The notes below the pieces were generated by a model. The model was not told where the DNA came from. It saw only the letters and a program-made list of their open reading frames with translations, and ran no database searches. Both the position numbers and the translations under genes were made by a program. From Flavisolibacter longurius (GTDB lineage: Bacteria; Bacteroidota; Bacteroidia; Chitinophagales; Chitinophagaceae), in the NCBI GenBank assembly GCA_014163555.1, contig JACJGO010000032.1, forward strand, positions 1 through 49,855: a stretch of 49,855 nucleotides of DNA. The letters run 5' to 3'. Shown here piece after piece: positions 8,382 to 17,643 of this stretch; positions within the stretch are counted from its first letter, which is position 1, and each line of letters starts with the position of its first letter.

Positions 8382-9308
8382 ATGACTAACATCGTTACAC
8401 TCACTTTTAATCCCTGCATCGATAAAAACACAACGGTTCATGGGATTGTTCCGGAGAAAAAGCTCCGTTGCGCCAAAGCCCAATATGGTCCGGGCGGAGG
8501 TGGCATCAACGTGTCACGAGCACTTATGAATCTCGGACAGTTGTCAACCGCCATTTTTCCCATCGGTGGTTATTCGGGTAAATTTTTACTGCACCTGATG
8601 ACGTTGGAAAACATTCCTTTCCGTACGATCGAAACTGCAACCCATACAAGAGAAAATTTTATTGTCCTGGATACGGCGTCCAATCTTCAATACCGATTCG
8701 GCATGCCGGGAAATCACATTGAAGAGGGGGAGTGGAAGGCATTGCTTTCAGAATTGGAAAAAAGTGAAGCTGATTATATTGTTGCCAGTGGAAGCTTGCT
8801 GCCCGGAATGCCGGCTGATATTGTGGCCCAGGTTGCGGCCATCGCCAAAAACATAGGTGCCAGGCTGGTACTGGATACTTCCGGGGAAGCCTTGAAAAAA
8901 GCACTGGATGTTGGTGTTTACCTTCTCAAACCCAACCTGGGCGAACTGAGTTCATTGGTAGGGCAGGAATTTCTGGAACCAGACAAAGTGGATAGCCTGG
9001 CCCGGGAAATTATTTCCCGCGGACAGTGCGAGGTGATGGTTATATCCATGGGAGGAGAAGGCGCTAAACTGATCACCTTACATGAAAGTTATCATGTGGT
9101 GTCACCGGATGTGGAGGAAGTGAGTACGCTTGGCGCCGGCGATAGCATGGTAGCGGGTATGGTTTTGGCGCTTTCGCAAAACAAGCCCCTGAAAGAAGTT
9201 TTGCAGATGGGTGTTGCCTGCGGTACGGCGGCTACCATCACCCATGGCTCTGAATTGTGCCGGAAAGAAGATGTGAAGAATCTTTTTAACGAGATTACTG
9301 CGTCCTGA
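8382..9308 (+). CDS. pfkB: 6-phosphofructokinase, PfkB type
   Basis: A ribokinase-family sugar kinase of 308 residues, closely resembling E. coli PfkB (Pfk-2) throughout: GGGGINVSRA (38-47), YRFGMPG (104-110), SGEALKKAL (167-174), KPNLGELS (183-190) and the catalytic GAGDSMVAG (251-259). It should phosphorylate fructose 6-phosphate to the 1,6-bisphosphate; tagatose 6-phosphate or fructose 1-phosphate kinase activity is possible. The frame extends upstream to 8316, but homologous proteins start at MTNIVTLTFNP, and TAGCTTTA (8371-8378), a -7-like element, lies three bases before the ATG at 8382. It is a single-gene unit with its own terminator. Confidence 0.85.
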   Translation: MTNIVTLTFNPCIDKNTTVHGIVPEKKLRCAKAQYGPGGGGINVSRALMNLGQLSTAIFPIGGYSGKFLLHLMTLENIPFRTIETATHTRENFIVLDTASNLQYRFGMPGNHIEEGEWKALLSELEKSEADYIVASGSLLPGMPADIVAQVAAIAKNIGARLVLDTSGEALKKALDVGVYLLKPNLGELSSLVGQEFLEPDKVDSLAREIISRGQCEVMVISMGGEGAKLITLHESYHVVSPDVEEVSTLGAGDSMVAGMVLALSQNKPLKEVLQMGVACGTAATITHGSELCRKEDVKNLFNEITAS

Positions 9309-9380
9309 GAAAGCCGTACCTGCTCATAAATAATCTTTAAACGCCTTCCAGTACAGATTCTTAACGGCTTATAAAAACCA

Positions 9381-9413
9381 AAAATCCTTTATATGATGCA
9401 TGAAGGATTTTTT
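9381..9413 (+). terminator. Intrinsic terminator after pfkB
   Basis: Stem AAAATCCTT / AAGGATTTT with a 13-base loop and a T-run on the right. Confidence 0.65.
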
Positions 9414-9460
9414 ATGGGTGAAAGAATCTTTTACGTAAGAATTTTTCTTAGGGTAAGTGC

Positions 9461-9497
9461 AAAAAAAAGTCCCCGCAAAGCAGTAGCGGGGAACTTT
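9461..9497 (-). terminator. Intrinsic terminator after hppA
   Basis: Stem AAGTCCCCGC / GCGGGGAACTT with one unpaired base, followed when read leftward by a run of eight T. It lies just past the hppA stop at 9520. Confidence 0.75.
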
Positions 9498-9519
9498 ATG
9501 TGTCTCTCACAAAGCAGAA

Positions 9520-11781
9520 CTATCGTAAATGAATTGTATTCTCGGAAGGTAACGTTTGCTGATTTACACTAGAAGACAGTTCAACTTTTGTATTCGCTGC
9601 ACGTTCTTCAGAAATATTTTTTGTGTCAAACATTTCGGCAAGCGTTGGCGCAATAACCAGGGATACAATCGACATAAGTTTGATGAGGATATTCATCGAA
9701 GGACCGGAAGTATCTTTAAACGGATCTCCTACGGTATCGCCGGTTACAGACGCTTTGTGGGGGTCTGAACCTTTATAATATTTCTGTCCATTGATATCCA
9801 CGCCTTTTTCGAAACTTTTTTTGGCGTTATCCCAGGCACCACCGGCGTTATTCTGGAACATTCCCATCAAAACTCCGCTAACGGTAGCGCCAGCCAAAAA
9901 GCCACCCAGGGCTTCAGGACCCAAAAGGAAACCAATAATAAGTGGAGATACAATGGCAATTGCACCCGGCAGCATCATTTTTTTGATCGAAGCTTCGGTT
10001 GAGATCGCTACGCATTTGTCATACTCGGGTTTTCCTTTTCCTTCCATGATACCCGGAATTTCGCGGAACTGGCGGCGAACTTCTTCCACCATCGCCATTG
10101 CAGCTTCACCCACCGCACGGATGGCTAGGGATGAAAAAATGAAGGGGATCATGCCACCCACAAATAAGGAAGCCAGTACATCCGCTTTATAAATATCGAT
10201 GCCAGTAATACCGGATACACCAACAAACGCAGCAAAAAGCGCCAACGCCGTAAGGGCGGCCGAGGCAATGGCAAAACCCTTACCTGTTGCGGCCGTCGTG
10301 TTCCCAACCGCATCCAGCGTATCGGTTTTTTCCCGAACCTCTTTTGGCAATTCACTCATTTCAGCAATACCACCTGCGTTATCGGCAATTGGTCCGAAGG
10401 CATCAATGGCCAACTGCATGGCGGTTGTTGCCATCATACCGGCAGCAGCAATGGCAACGCCATACAGTCCGGCAAAAGCATACGAACCATAGATACCACC
10501 TGCTAAAACCAGGATAGGAAGGAAAGTGGATTCCATTCCCACGGCCAATCCACCAATTACATTGGTAGCATGACCGGTAGCCGACTGACGGGTAATGCTC
10601 AGTACGGGGCGTTTTCCCATCGCAGTATAGTATTCCGTAATAATGCTCATCAGGGTTCCTACAACCAGACCGACCAGAATGGCGTAAAAAACGTCCATTT
10701 TATCAAATTCAAACCCACGCAGGAACATCTGCCCGTCGGGTAAGATAAAGTTGCAAAGGAAATAAGCGGCAATGGCGGTGAGAATGATCGAACCCCAGTT
10801 ACCAAGGTTCAGGGCATTCTGTACCACACTTGTTTTGATACCTGAACTGTCCGATATGCGAACAAACCAGGTACCCACTATAGAGAAAAGAATCCCCACG
10901 CCGGCGATAAGCATCGGCAGCAGGATGGGAGAGAAACCATCAAAACCATCGCTCAGGGCAACTGGATTGGTCATGACATCGGTTGCACCCACTTCATGTC
11001 CCAGCACAATCGTTGCCAGAACGGTTGCTACATAAGAACCAAAAAGATCAGCGCCCATACCGGCAACGTCACCAACATTATCACCCACGTTATCGGCGAT
11101 TGTCGCTGGGTTGCGCGGATCATCTTCGGGAATCCCGGCTTCCACTTTACCCACCAGGTCCGCGCCTACGTCGGCAGCTTTGGTATAGATACCGCCGCCT
11201 ACACGGGCAAACAGGGCAATACTTTCGGCACCCAGCGAAAAACCGGTCAGGGCTTCAATGGCACGGGTAACCTCGTGGCCTGTGGCCAAAACACCTGGCG
11301 CCAGCCATTTTAATAAGATAATAAACAAACCACCCAATCCAAGCACTGCCAGACCGGCAACACCCATACCCATAACAGCACCGCCGGTAAAGGAAACATT
11401 CAGGGCTTTGGAAAGAGAGGTCCGTGCAGCATGTGCAGTGCGAACGTTTGCCTTAGTGGCAGCACGCATGCCAATGTACCCGGCCAACGCACTGAAGAAA
11501 GCACCAATAATAAAAGCAATGCCGATAAACCAATGTGATTCTGCGCTGAGGCTGCCCATGAAGAAAAGAAGTGCGGCAACGATAATTCCAAAATAGGTCA
11601 AAATTTTCCACTCTGCTTTCAAAAACGCCATTGCACCTTCAGCAATGTAATTTGAAATCTCTTTCATGCGGTCAGTTCCGGCGTCTTGTTTGCTCACCCA
11701 TGCATATTTCCAAAAGGTGTACAGAAGCCCGATCAATCCCATAGCAGGGACGAGATAAGCATAAGAATCGAATGAACTCAT
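9520..11781 (-). CDS. hppA: Membrane-bound pyrophosphatase (ion pump)
   Basis: Hydrolyses cytosolic pyrophosphate and pumps H+ or Na+ across the inner membrane. The 753-residue protein has about 16 membrane segments and the family signatures DVGADLVGK (204-212) and DNVGDNVGD (230-238). Position 497 in [10 protein letters not shown] is alanine where potassium-independent enzymes have lysine, so this is a potassium-dependent form; whether it moves sodium or protons cannot be told from what I can see. The frame is open to 11862, but the added 27 residues are polar and unlike the family, and a -7 element TATCTTTG lies inside them, so the start is the ATG at 11781. It has its own terminator. Confidence 0.96.
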   Translation of the reverse strand: MSSFDSYAYLVPAMGLIGLLYTFWKYAWVSKQDAGTDRMKEISNYIAEGAMAFLKAEWKILTYFGIIVAALLFFMGSLSAESHWFIGIAFIIGAFFSALAGYIGMRAATKANVRTAHAARTSLSKALNVSFTGGAVMGMGVAGLAVLGLGGLFIILLKWLAPGVLATGHEVTRAIEALTGFSLGAESIALFARVGGGIYTKAADVGADLVGKVEAGIPEDDPRNPATIADNVGDNVGDVAGMGADLFGSYVATVLATIVLGHEVGATDVMTNPVALSDGFDGFSPILLPMLIAGVGILFSIVGTWFVRISDSSGIKTSVVQNALNLGNWGSIILTAIAAYFLCNFILPDGQMFLRGFEFDKMDVFYAILVGLVVGTLMSIITEYYTAMGKRPVLSITRQSATGHATNVIGGLAVGMESTFLPILVLAGGIYGSYAFAGLYGVAIAAAGMMATTAMQLAIDAFGPIADNAGGIAEMSELPKEVREKTDTLDAVGNTTAATGKGFAIASAALTALALFAAFVGVSGITGIDIYKADVLASLFVGGMIPFIFSSLAIRAVGEAAMAMVEEVRRQFREIPGIMEGKGKPEYDKCVAISTEASIKKMMLPGAIAIVSPLIIGFLLGPEALGGFLAGATVSGVLMGMFQNNAGGAWDNAKKSFEKGVDINGQKYYKGSDPHKASVTGDTVGDPFKDTSGPSMNILIKLMSIVSLVIAPTLAEMFDTKNISEERAANTKVELSSSVNQQTLPSENTIHLR

Positions 11782-11809
11782 ATCGACGTTTTGATTTTTT
11801 AACGGTTGG

Positions 11810-11817
11810 CAAAGATA
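11810..11817 (-). promoter_or_regulatory. -7 element TATCTTTG before hppA
   Basis: Exact TAnnTTTG match read leftward, 28 bases before the ATG at 11781. It lies within the longer open frame and excludes the start at 11862. Confidence 0.6.
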
Positions 11818-12062
11818 GGGGTTTCGGGTATTGAGCGGTAGCGCCTGCTTTTTTTCCTGCAAAGCTTTGTGTGGCCTGCGTTTTCAGTCATAAAACAGTT
11901 GGTGAAAAGCAAAATTTATCTGGTGAAATTGTTTTTATCGATACAAAAAAAATAATGTTTTTCCGACGTTAAGAGAACTGCCATCAGATGGAAAAGCTTT
12001 TCCTGAATCCAAATAATAAGCTGGCATATATTTTTAGTAGTGTATAAAAAAGGAATTTAGTT

Positions 12063-12557
12063 ATGAAGGCATCAACGGTATTCGCTGGCGGACTGGCAGG
12101 AGCTACAGCAGTAACATTGATTCATGAAGGTATAAAAGCCGTCGTTCCCCAGGCACCACGGATGGACAGGTTGGGAATGCAGGCCATTGCAAAGGGCTTG
12201 CGCAAAGCCAATAAAAAAGTACCTAACCAGCAGGCACTGTTTACCCTTGCTATGGCGGGAGACCTGGTCAGTAATGCACTTTACTACAGCGCTGCCGGAA
12301 TCGGCAATGAAAAAAATCTTTGGATACGCAGTTCTCTATTAGGATTGGCTGCAGGCGTTGGCGCCCTGGTGCTTCCGGAACCCATGGGACTGAACAAACA
12401 ATACAGCAACCGTACTGTGGCCACACAGGTAATGACAGTAGGTCTTTATGTGGCCGGAGCTCTGGCAACTGCGGCAGTGATTAAAATGCTCAACAAAAAA
12501 AAGCAGCAAAACCATAAAGAATGGGAGCGCAGGCTTGTAACGTCTGCCATGGGATAG
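12063..12557 (+). CDS. Hypothetical membrane protein
   Basis: A 164-residue protein without a domain I recognise. It has a glycine/alanine-rich hydrophobic N-terminus (residues 5-20), hydrophobic segments near 72-95, 100-115 and 133-152, and a lysine-rich C-terminal tail (KKKQQNHKEWERR), suggesting three or four membrane segments. The reading frame is clean and is followed by a terminator, so it is very likely real. It is flanked by hppA (divergent) and nrnA, with no functional hint from either. Confidence 0.7.
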   Translation: MKASTVFAGGLAGATAVTLIHEGIKAVVPQAPRMDRLGMQAIAKGLRKANKKVPNQQALFTLAMAGDLVSNALYYSAAGIGNEKNLWIRSSLLGLAAGVGALVLPEPMGLNKQYSNRTVATQVMTVGLYVAGALATAAVIKMLNKKKQQNHKEWERRLVTSAMG

Positions 12558-12616
12558 TGGAGGAAATAGAGAGCTTAGTTTTTCGCAACAATTGCTTTTT
12601 AAATAATAAGAATTCG

Positions 12617-12648
12617 ACCGACAGCCTTCGCTGCCGGTTTTCTTTTTT
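12617..12648 (+). terminator. Intrinsic terminator
   Basis: Nine-base stem ACCGACAGC / GCTGCCGGT with one mismatch, a CTTC tetraloop and a T-rich tail, 60 bp after the stop of the membrane protein. Confidence 0.65.
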
Positions 12649-12741
12649 GGGACCGGATAGAAGGAAAATCGGTTTTAACACACCATCAAAATCGGAATGT
12701 AGAAGAATTGTCCTTTAACGAAGCCGTTCAAAACTTTCCTA

Positions 12742-12749
12742 TACTTTTG
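12742..12749 (+). promoter_or_regulatory. -7 element TACTTTTG before nrnA
   Basis: Exact TAnnTTTG match ending eight bases before the ATG, implying a near-leaderless transcript. Confidence 0.55.
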
Positions 12750-12757
12750 CGCCTTTC

Positions 12758-13765
12758 ATGAAAGAAATTCACGAACTGTACGAAAAGCTGGCGGAGAAAA
12801 GGAAAATCGTCATCACTACACACCAGAAGCCTGATGCGGATGCCATGGGTTCATCATTGGGACTGGCGCATTTTCTCCGGCAATTTGGTCATGAAGTAAC
12901 CGTTATTTCGCCCACCAATTGGGCCCGATGGCTCGATTGGATGGAAGGCACGGCCGATGTTTTGGATTACGAACTGCACCGCTCCGAAAGCGATGCAAAA
13001 TTGGAGGAAGCCGAGTGGCTGTTTTGTCTCGACCATAACCATTTCAGTCGCACCAAAAGCATGGCACCAAAGCTGGCCCAGATCCAGTGTACCAAAATTC
13101 TGATTGATCATCACCAGGAGCCTGATAGCGCTTCGTTTCACTATGGGGTTTCCAATACCGGTAAAAGTTCAACATGCGAGATGGTGTATGATTTTATTAC
13201 CGGTTCGGGACACCGCGATAAGATCAATGTTTTTATTGCTGAATGCCTGTATGCTGGAGTAGTGGCCGATACCGGATCCTTCCGGTTTTCTTCCACCCAT
13301 GCTTCCGTGCACCGCATGGTGGCCTATCTCAAGGAAATGGGTCTGGAGCATACAAAAGTGCATGAGGCCCTCTATGATAATTTCCTGGAGAACCGCCTGC
13401 GTTTTCTAGGTCATGTATTGACCAATCGCCTTGAAATTAATTATCAACTGAACACGGCCCTGATCTGGATTTCCAAACAGGAGTTGCAAAAGTTTGACAT
13501 TCGCACCGGTGACACCGAAGGACTTGTAAACTACCCGCTTTCCATTCAAGGCATCAAACTGGTGGGTCTTGTGATTGACCGGGACGAAGAACGCAAATGG
13601 AGCTTTCGCAGTAAAGGAACATTTGATTGCAATACGTTTGCACGAAAGTATTTCAGCGGGGGCGGGCATTTTAATGCCGCCGGCGGCCGTGACGGAGAAT
13701 CCCTTCAGGAAACCGTTAAAAAATTCAAACAAGCTATTGAGGAAAATAGCGCTCAATTACAATAA
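12758..13765 (+). CDS. nrnA: DHH/DHHA1 phosphoesterase, NrnA-like
   Basis: Bifunctional oligoribonuclease and 3'-phosphoadenosine 5'-phosphate phosphatase family: degrades short RNA oligonucleotides and pAp in the cytosol. The 335 residues hold the metal-binding motifs of the DHH domain, DADAMGS (26-32), LDHNH (91-95), IDHHQEPD (116-123) and ADTGSFRFSST (170-180), then the DHHA1 domain with GGGHFNAAGG (301-310). Length is normal. No orn gene is seen here, in keeping with NrnA serving as oligoribonuclease in many bacteria. It lies 13 bp before the FKBP gene and is likely co-transcribed with it. Confidence 0.9.
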   Translation: MKEIHELYEKLAEKRKIVITTHQKPDADAMGSSLGLAHFLRQFGHEVTVISPTNWARWLDWMEGTADVLDYELHRSESDAKLEEAEWLFCLDHNHFSRTKSMAPKLAQIQCTKILIDHHQEPDSASFHYGVSNTGKSSTCEMVYDFITGSGHRDKINVFIAECLYAGVVADTGSFRFSSTHASVHRMVAYLKEMGLEHTKVHEALYDNFLENRLRFLGHVLTNRLEINYQLNTALIWISKQELQKFDIRTGDTEGLVNYPLSIQGIKLVGLVIDRDEERKWSFRSKGTFDCNTFARKYFSGGGHFNAAGGRDGESLQETVKKFKQAIEENSAQLQ

Positions 13766-13778
13766 TTAAATCACAGAA

Positions 13779-14735
13779 ATGAAACGCACATCGCATTTTT
13801 TCGTATTGGCCTTGCTGGCACTTGGATTCACGGCCTGCAAGCAAACCGAATTCAAAAAAACAAAAGACGGATTTCCCTATAAAATTTTTAGCAGTGGAAA
13901 AGGTGAGGAAATTAAGCCGGGCTATTTTGTAAGCCTTCACCGCACGTCTAAAATCGAAGACAGCGTGTTGGAAACGTCGTATGGCAACCCACCTCAATTT
14001 CTGCCGATTCCCAAAGACAGCAGTGCAGCCGGTGGCGGTAACGAACTAATGAAGATGCTGCTGGAAGCCCGTGAAGGCGATAGCATCCAGATCAATCAGC
14101 CTGTTGATTCCATTCTGAGTAAAAACCCGATGGCCGCGCAGGATTCTTTTATTGTTTCGAATAAAGGAAAAAACCTGGTAACCATATTTAAAGTGGTAGA
14201 TGTTTTTAAAACAGAAGAAGAAGCGCAGGCGGCATTCGAAAAACAAAATATTGAAGCCTACAACAAGCGTCCCGGTATCTCAGAACAGCGCAAAAAGGAC
14301 GAGGCAGCCATTGAAGCTTATTTGCGTACAAATAATATTCAGGCACAGCGTACGCCCTGGGGTGCATATGTGCAGGTAGTGGAGCCAGGCACGGGTCCTA
14401 AGCCGAAATATGGCCAATACATGATGCTTCGTTACACTGGTACTGACATGAGCGGAAAAGAATTTGATTCCAACAACAAACCCGGTGCACAACTGTTGCC
14501 TGTGCAACTGGGAGCCGGTGGTTCGATCATCGGATTTGAAGATGCCCTGAAAAATCTGTCAAAAGGAGCGAAGGCAAATGTATATGTTCCTTCCTTTATC
14601 GGATATGGTGCCGAAGGGCGTCCCCCGGTGATTCAGCCAAACCAGAACCTGATCTTCAACATTGAAGTGGTAGACGTTGCTGATGCACCACCAACGCCGG
14701 CAGCACCGGCTCCGCCAGTTTCTCCAGGAAGATAA
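13779..14735 (+). CDS. FKBP-type peptidyl-prolyl isomerase lipoprotein
   Basis: A 318-residue lipoprotein: signal peptide with lipobox FTAC (cysteine 20), a first FKBP-like region (about 35-150, lacking several active-site residues) and a C-terminal FKBP domain (about 205-300) with GAGGSIIGFEDAL, GAKANVYVPSFIGYGAEG and the usual closing LIFNIEVVDV. It ends in a proline/alanine-rich tail of about 18 residues. It should assist folding of envelope proteins in the periplasm. It follows nrnA by 13 bp and is closed by a strong terminator. Confidence 0.9.
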   Translation: MKRTSHFFVLALLALGFTACKQTEFKKTKDGFPYKIFSSGKGEEIKPGYFVSLHRTSKIEDSVLETSYGNPPQFLPIPKDSSAAGGGNELMKMLLEAREGDSIQINQPVDSILSKNPMAAQDSFIVSNKGKNLVTIFKVVDVFKTEEEAQAAFEKQNIEAYNKRPGISEQRKKDEAAIEAYLRTNNIQAQRTPWGAYVQVVEPGTGPKPKYGQYMMLRYTGTDMSGKEFDSNNKPGAQLLPVQLGAGGSIIGFEDALKNLSKGAKANVYVPSFIGYGAEGRPPVIQPNQNLIFNIEVVDVADAPPTPAAPAPPVSPGR

Positions 14736-14764
14736 TTGTTTGTATCTGATCTTACCCGATATTT

Positions 14765-14794
14765 ACAGTCCCGCTGCGGCGGGACTGTTTTTTA
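14765..14794 (+). terminator. Intrinsic terminator after the FKBP gene
   Basis: Perfect ten-base stem ACAGTCCCGC / GCGGGACTGT with loop TGCG and a T-run. Confidence 0.85.
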
Positions 14795-14947
14795 TCCTGC
14801 ACTGTGGAAACAAGGCTCCGTTTTTAATCCAAAATCAAAAACCACCATCCGAAGCCTTTGAAACAAGCCTTAATGTACCCGAATACTCCAATCCCTTTCA
14901 CCAAAATGAAACGGGTTGACACACCATAATATCTTACTGTATGAGAG

Positions 14948-14972
14948 AAAGGCAGCCAATTGGCTGCCTTTT
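14948..14972. terminator. Terminator between converging FKBP and folP
   Basis: Perfect stem AAAGGCAGCC / GGCTGCCTTT with an AATT loop. It overlaps the last bases of folP; the T-tract is better on the rightward strand, the leftward tail being TTTCTCTC. Confidence 0.6.
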
Positions 14973-15798
14973 ATTTTTGATACGCCAGGTAAAGATCAAT
15001 GGCTTCTTTGGCTTCTTTTACATCATGGGCCCGAAGAATTGTGGCGCCGTTCATGAGGGCAATGGTATGTAGCACGGTTGTACCATTAAGTGCTTTTTCC
15101 GGAGTTGTGTTCAGCGTTTTGTAAACAGTACCCTTGCGGGAAAGCCCGGCCAGCACAGGTTTGCCCAATTGCTGAAAAAAATAGAGCTCCCGCAGCAATT
15201 GAAAGTTATGGGTTATTGTTTTTCCAAAGCCAAATCCGGGGTCGATAATAATATCGTGTATCCCTTGCCGTTGAAGACTTTTTATAGCTAAGGAAAGCTG
15301 GTCAAATACTTCCAGGGTAACATTTACATACGACGGATTTTTCTGCATGGTTTGCGGATCGCCTTTCATGTGCATCAGTACATAGGGAACACCCAGTTTG
15401 GCAACAGTGGGAAGGAGGTCTTTGTCAAGAGTTCCTGCACTGATATCATTGACGATGGCAGCACCGGCAGCTATCGCCTCTTTGGCTACCACCGCATAAA
15501 AGGTATCAATAGAGATGGCAGCTTGTGGGAAGTTGCGGTGAATAGCTTTAATTGCCGGTATCACACGTTTCAATTCCTCGTCTGCCGAAACCCGTTCACT
15601 GTTTGGTCGAGTGCTTTGTCCGCCGATGTCTAGTATAGCTGCACCATCAGTCAGCATTTGCTCCACCCGCTGCAACAGGTTGTCCGATTTTGTTATACGG
15701 CTGCCGGCAAAAAACGAGTCTGGTGTGGTGTTTAAAATGCCCATGACAACAGGCTTGTCGAGCACCAGGAGTTGGCCCTTGCAATTGAGTGTGAACAT
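14971..15798 (-). CDS. folP: Dihydropteroate synthase
   Basis: Condenses 4-aminobenzoate with dihydropterin pyrophosphate in folate synthesis; target of sulfonamides. The 275-residue TIM-barrel has GILNTTPDSF (20-29), the DIGGQSTRPNS signature (57-67), IVNDISAG and IIDPGFGFGKT. Length is normal when started at MFTLNCKG. The frame is open to 15849, but the extra 17 residues are translated from a repeat array and span a -7-like element, so the ATG at 15798 is preferred. It is a single leftward gene between two rightward ones. Confidence 0.95.
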   Translation of the reverse strand: MFTLNCKGQLLVLDKPVVMGILNTTPDSFFAGSRITKSDNLLQRVEQMLTDGAAILDIGGQSTRPNSERVSADEELKRVIPAIKAIHRNFPQAAISIDTFYAVVAKEAIAAGAAIVNDISAGTLDKDLLPTVAKLGVPYVLMHMKGDPQTMQKNPSYVNVTLEVFDQLSLAIKSLQRQGIHDIIIDPGFGFGKTITHNFQLLRELYFFQQLGKPVLAGLSRKGTVYKTLNTTPEKALNGTTVLHTIALMNGATILRAHDVKEAKEAIDLYLAYQK

Positions 15799-15822
15799 TA
15801 GCGGTTGTGCCTTACTTTTGAG

Positions 15823-15830
15823 CGAATGTA
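15823..15830 (-). promoter_or_regulatory. -7-like element TACATTCG before folP
   Basis: One-base variant of TAnnTTTG, 24 bases before the ATG at 15798. It lies inside the longer open frame and argues against the start at 15849. Confidence 0.4.
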
Positions 15831-15841
15831 GAGAAAAGCTT

Positions 15842-15904
15842 TTAGCCATTCGCTTTTAGCCACTAGCTAAAAGTTGTATGATTGTGCTAACGGCTTACAG
15901 CTAA
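15842..15904. repeat. Inverted heptad array A (folP / DUF1599 divergent region)
   Basis: Left arm, in seven-base steps from 15842: TTAGCCA, TTCGCTT, TTAGCCA, CTAGCTA. Right arm 15884-15904, read on the opposite strand from its far end: TTAGCTG, TAAGCCG, TTAGCAC. The words share the core TAGC in constant phase and are inverted between arms, with a 14-base spacer. The right arm ends 12 bases before the DUF1599 start. Confidence 0.6.
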
Positions 15905-15916
15905 TCACTAAAGACC

Positions 15917-16459
15917 ATGTCCACCATCGAACAGTACAATCAGGTTATCAGAACGTGTGAAGATATTTTTTTAAAAAAGACAACCGATTATGGCACGGCA
16001 TGGCGTGTCCTCCGCACCATTTCTATTGTTGATCAGATTTATATCAAAGCCTACCGCATTCGCACCCTACAGGAAGTAGGGGAGCAAAAAGTTGGCGATG
16101 ATATTCCGGGTGAATTTATCGGCATTATCAATTACGCTGTTATCGGGCTTATCCAGTTGGAATTGACGGAAACTGATGAAGAAGAATTGTCGACGGCCAC
16201 AGTAAAAGTCTTTTACGACAAATACATTGAAAAAGCACAAAATCTGATGCAGGCAAAAAACCATGATTATGGTGAGGCCTGGCGGCAAATGAGTCAGGAA
16301 AGTTTTGTGGACCTTATTCTGATGAAACTGCAGCGTATGCGGCAGATCCTTTCCAACAAAGGAAAAACCCTGATCAGTGAAGGCCTGGATGCCAATTATT
16401 ACGACTTGATCAATTACGCTGTGTTTGCGCTTATCTTACAAAACGAATCGAAAACCTGA
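15917..16459 (+). CDS. DUF1599 domain protein with internal duplication
   Basis: A 180-residue cytosolic protein made of two copies of the DUF1599 unit (also called nucleotide modification associated domain 1). Copy one spans about 20-83 and copy two 113-175; matching landmarks are DYGTAWR (24-30) with DYGEAWR (117-123) and IINYAV (70-75) with LINYAV (164-169). The biochemical role in Bacteroidota is not established. It lies 5 bp before the BT_3928-type gene, a neighbour pair I recall as conserved in Bacteroidota. Confidence 0.88.
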   Translation: MSTIEQYNQVIRTCEDIFLKKTTDYGTAWRVLRTISIVDQIYIKAYRIRTLQEVGEQKVGDDIPGEFIGIINYAVIGLIQLELTETDEEELSTATVKVFYDKYIEKAQNLMQAKNHDYGEAWRQMSQESFVDLILMKLQRMRQILSNKGKTLISEGLDANYYDLINYAVFALILQNESKT

Positions 16460-16464
16460 CCGCT

Positions 16465-17640
16465 ATGCGCATTGCCGTAAAAGCCGTTCAACTGATTGTT
16501 GGATTCCTGTTTATTATCTCAGGCCTGGTAAAGGCAAATGATCCCATTGGTCTCAGCTATAAAATGCAGGAATTTTTTGAGTTGTGGTTAGCAGGCTTTT
16601 CTTCGGGATCGTTTGTAGCCAATGCACTGGCAGCTATGCACGGGGCATCGTTGGGACTCTCCATCTTTATGATCACGTTGGAAATTGTTGCTGGCGTTGC
16701 GTTGTTGTTAGGATGGAGGAAAAGAGCTGTGCTTTGGTTGCTGTTGGCACTCATTGTCTTCTTTACATTCTTAACAGGTTATGCCTATCTCTCCGGTAAG
16801 TTTACCAACTGCGGTTGCTTTGGCGATTGCCTTCCCATTACACCGTTTGCCTCTTTCCTGAAAGACATTGCACTCTTGGCCCTGATTGTTTTTTTGCTGA
16901 TCGGTCAAAAACATATCCGGCCTGTATTAACACCCGGCATACGAACCGCAGTGTTAAGCATCAGTCTTATCTTCAGCCTGGCCCTGCAATGGTATGTCCT
17001 CAACAATCTGCCGATTGCTGATTGCCTGCCTTTTAAAAAGGGTAATAACCTGTCTGCGCAAATGAAGCCGCCACCGGGTGCGGTGCCTGATAGTTTTGCC
17101 ATCCGGTTTATTTATGAAAAGGAGGGAAAACAATATGAATTTGCACCCGAAAGTTTACCCGATGATTTTACTACCTACAAATTCATCGACCGCAAGCAAA
17201 CCCTCATTCGCAAAGGCAATGCCGATGCGCCCATCAAAGGTTTTACCTTAACCAATGAAGCAAAAGATTCCATAACAGGAAACACGGTGGATTATACGTC
17301 GGAACTTCTTTCTGCAACAAGAGCAATTATCATTTTTGCACTTCACTTCGATAACCCCAAATGGGTAAATGAAACAAAGCCGCTCATTCAGGCAGCAACA
17401 AAACAAGGCATACCGGTTGCGGTGGCTTCTTCCAATTTTACAAGTGCAAAAGAAGCCTTTGAAAATGCAGCCGTGACTGGCGTGCAGTTTTACAATACGG
17501 ATTTTACCATTGTAAGAACGGTTGCCCGAACCAATCCCACCATACTTTATCTGGAGAACGGGACCGTCGTAAAAAAATGGAGCGAAAACGACCTGTCTGA
17601 AAGCGCTGCATGGTTTTCTGAACCGGGAAAAAAAGACTAG
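16465..17640 (+). CDS. BT_3928-type DoxX/MauE-like membrane protein
   Basis: A 391-residue protein with four N-terminal membrane segments (about 5-23, 62-82, 88-108 and 130-145) of the DoxX/MauE fold, including the cysteine cluster CGCFGDC (116-122) typical of MauE-like redox partners, another membrane segment near 152-172, and a soluble C-terminal domain of about 200 residues carrying a thioredoxin-like pattern (AIIIFALHFDNP, GIPVAVASSN, PTILYLENG) without a CxxC. The family is named from Bacteroides; its function is not established. A role in periplasmic thiol or quinone chemistry is inference from the MauE resemblance. Three bases separate it from the permease gene. Confidence 0.82.
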   Translation: MRIAVKAVQLIVGFLFIISGLVKANDPIGLSYKMQEFFELWLAGFSSGSFVANALAAMHGASLGLSIFMITLEIVAGVALLLGWRKRAVLWLLLALIVFFTFLTGYAYLSGKFTNCGCFGDCLPITPFASFLKDIALLALIVFLLIGQKHIRPVLTPGIRTAVLSISLIFSLALQWYVLNNLPIADCLPFKKGNNLSAQMKPPPGAVPDSFAIRFIYEKEGKQYEFAPESLPDDFTTYKFIDRKQTLIRKGNADAPIKGFTLTNEAKDSITGNTVDYTSELLSATRAIIIFALHFDNPKWVNETKPLIQAATKQGIPVAVASSNFTSAKEAFENAAVTGVQFYNTDFTIVRTVARTNPTILYLENGTVVKKWSENDLSESAAWFSEPGKKD

Positions 17641-17643
17641 CCT

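Noticed and set aside
11782-11862. N-terminal extension of the pyrophosphatase to 11862
   Set aside because: It contains the -7 element at 11810-11817 and does not resemble the family N-terminus.
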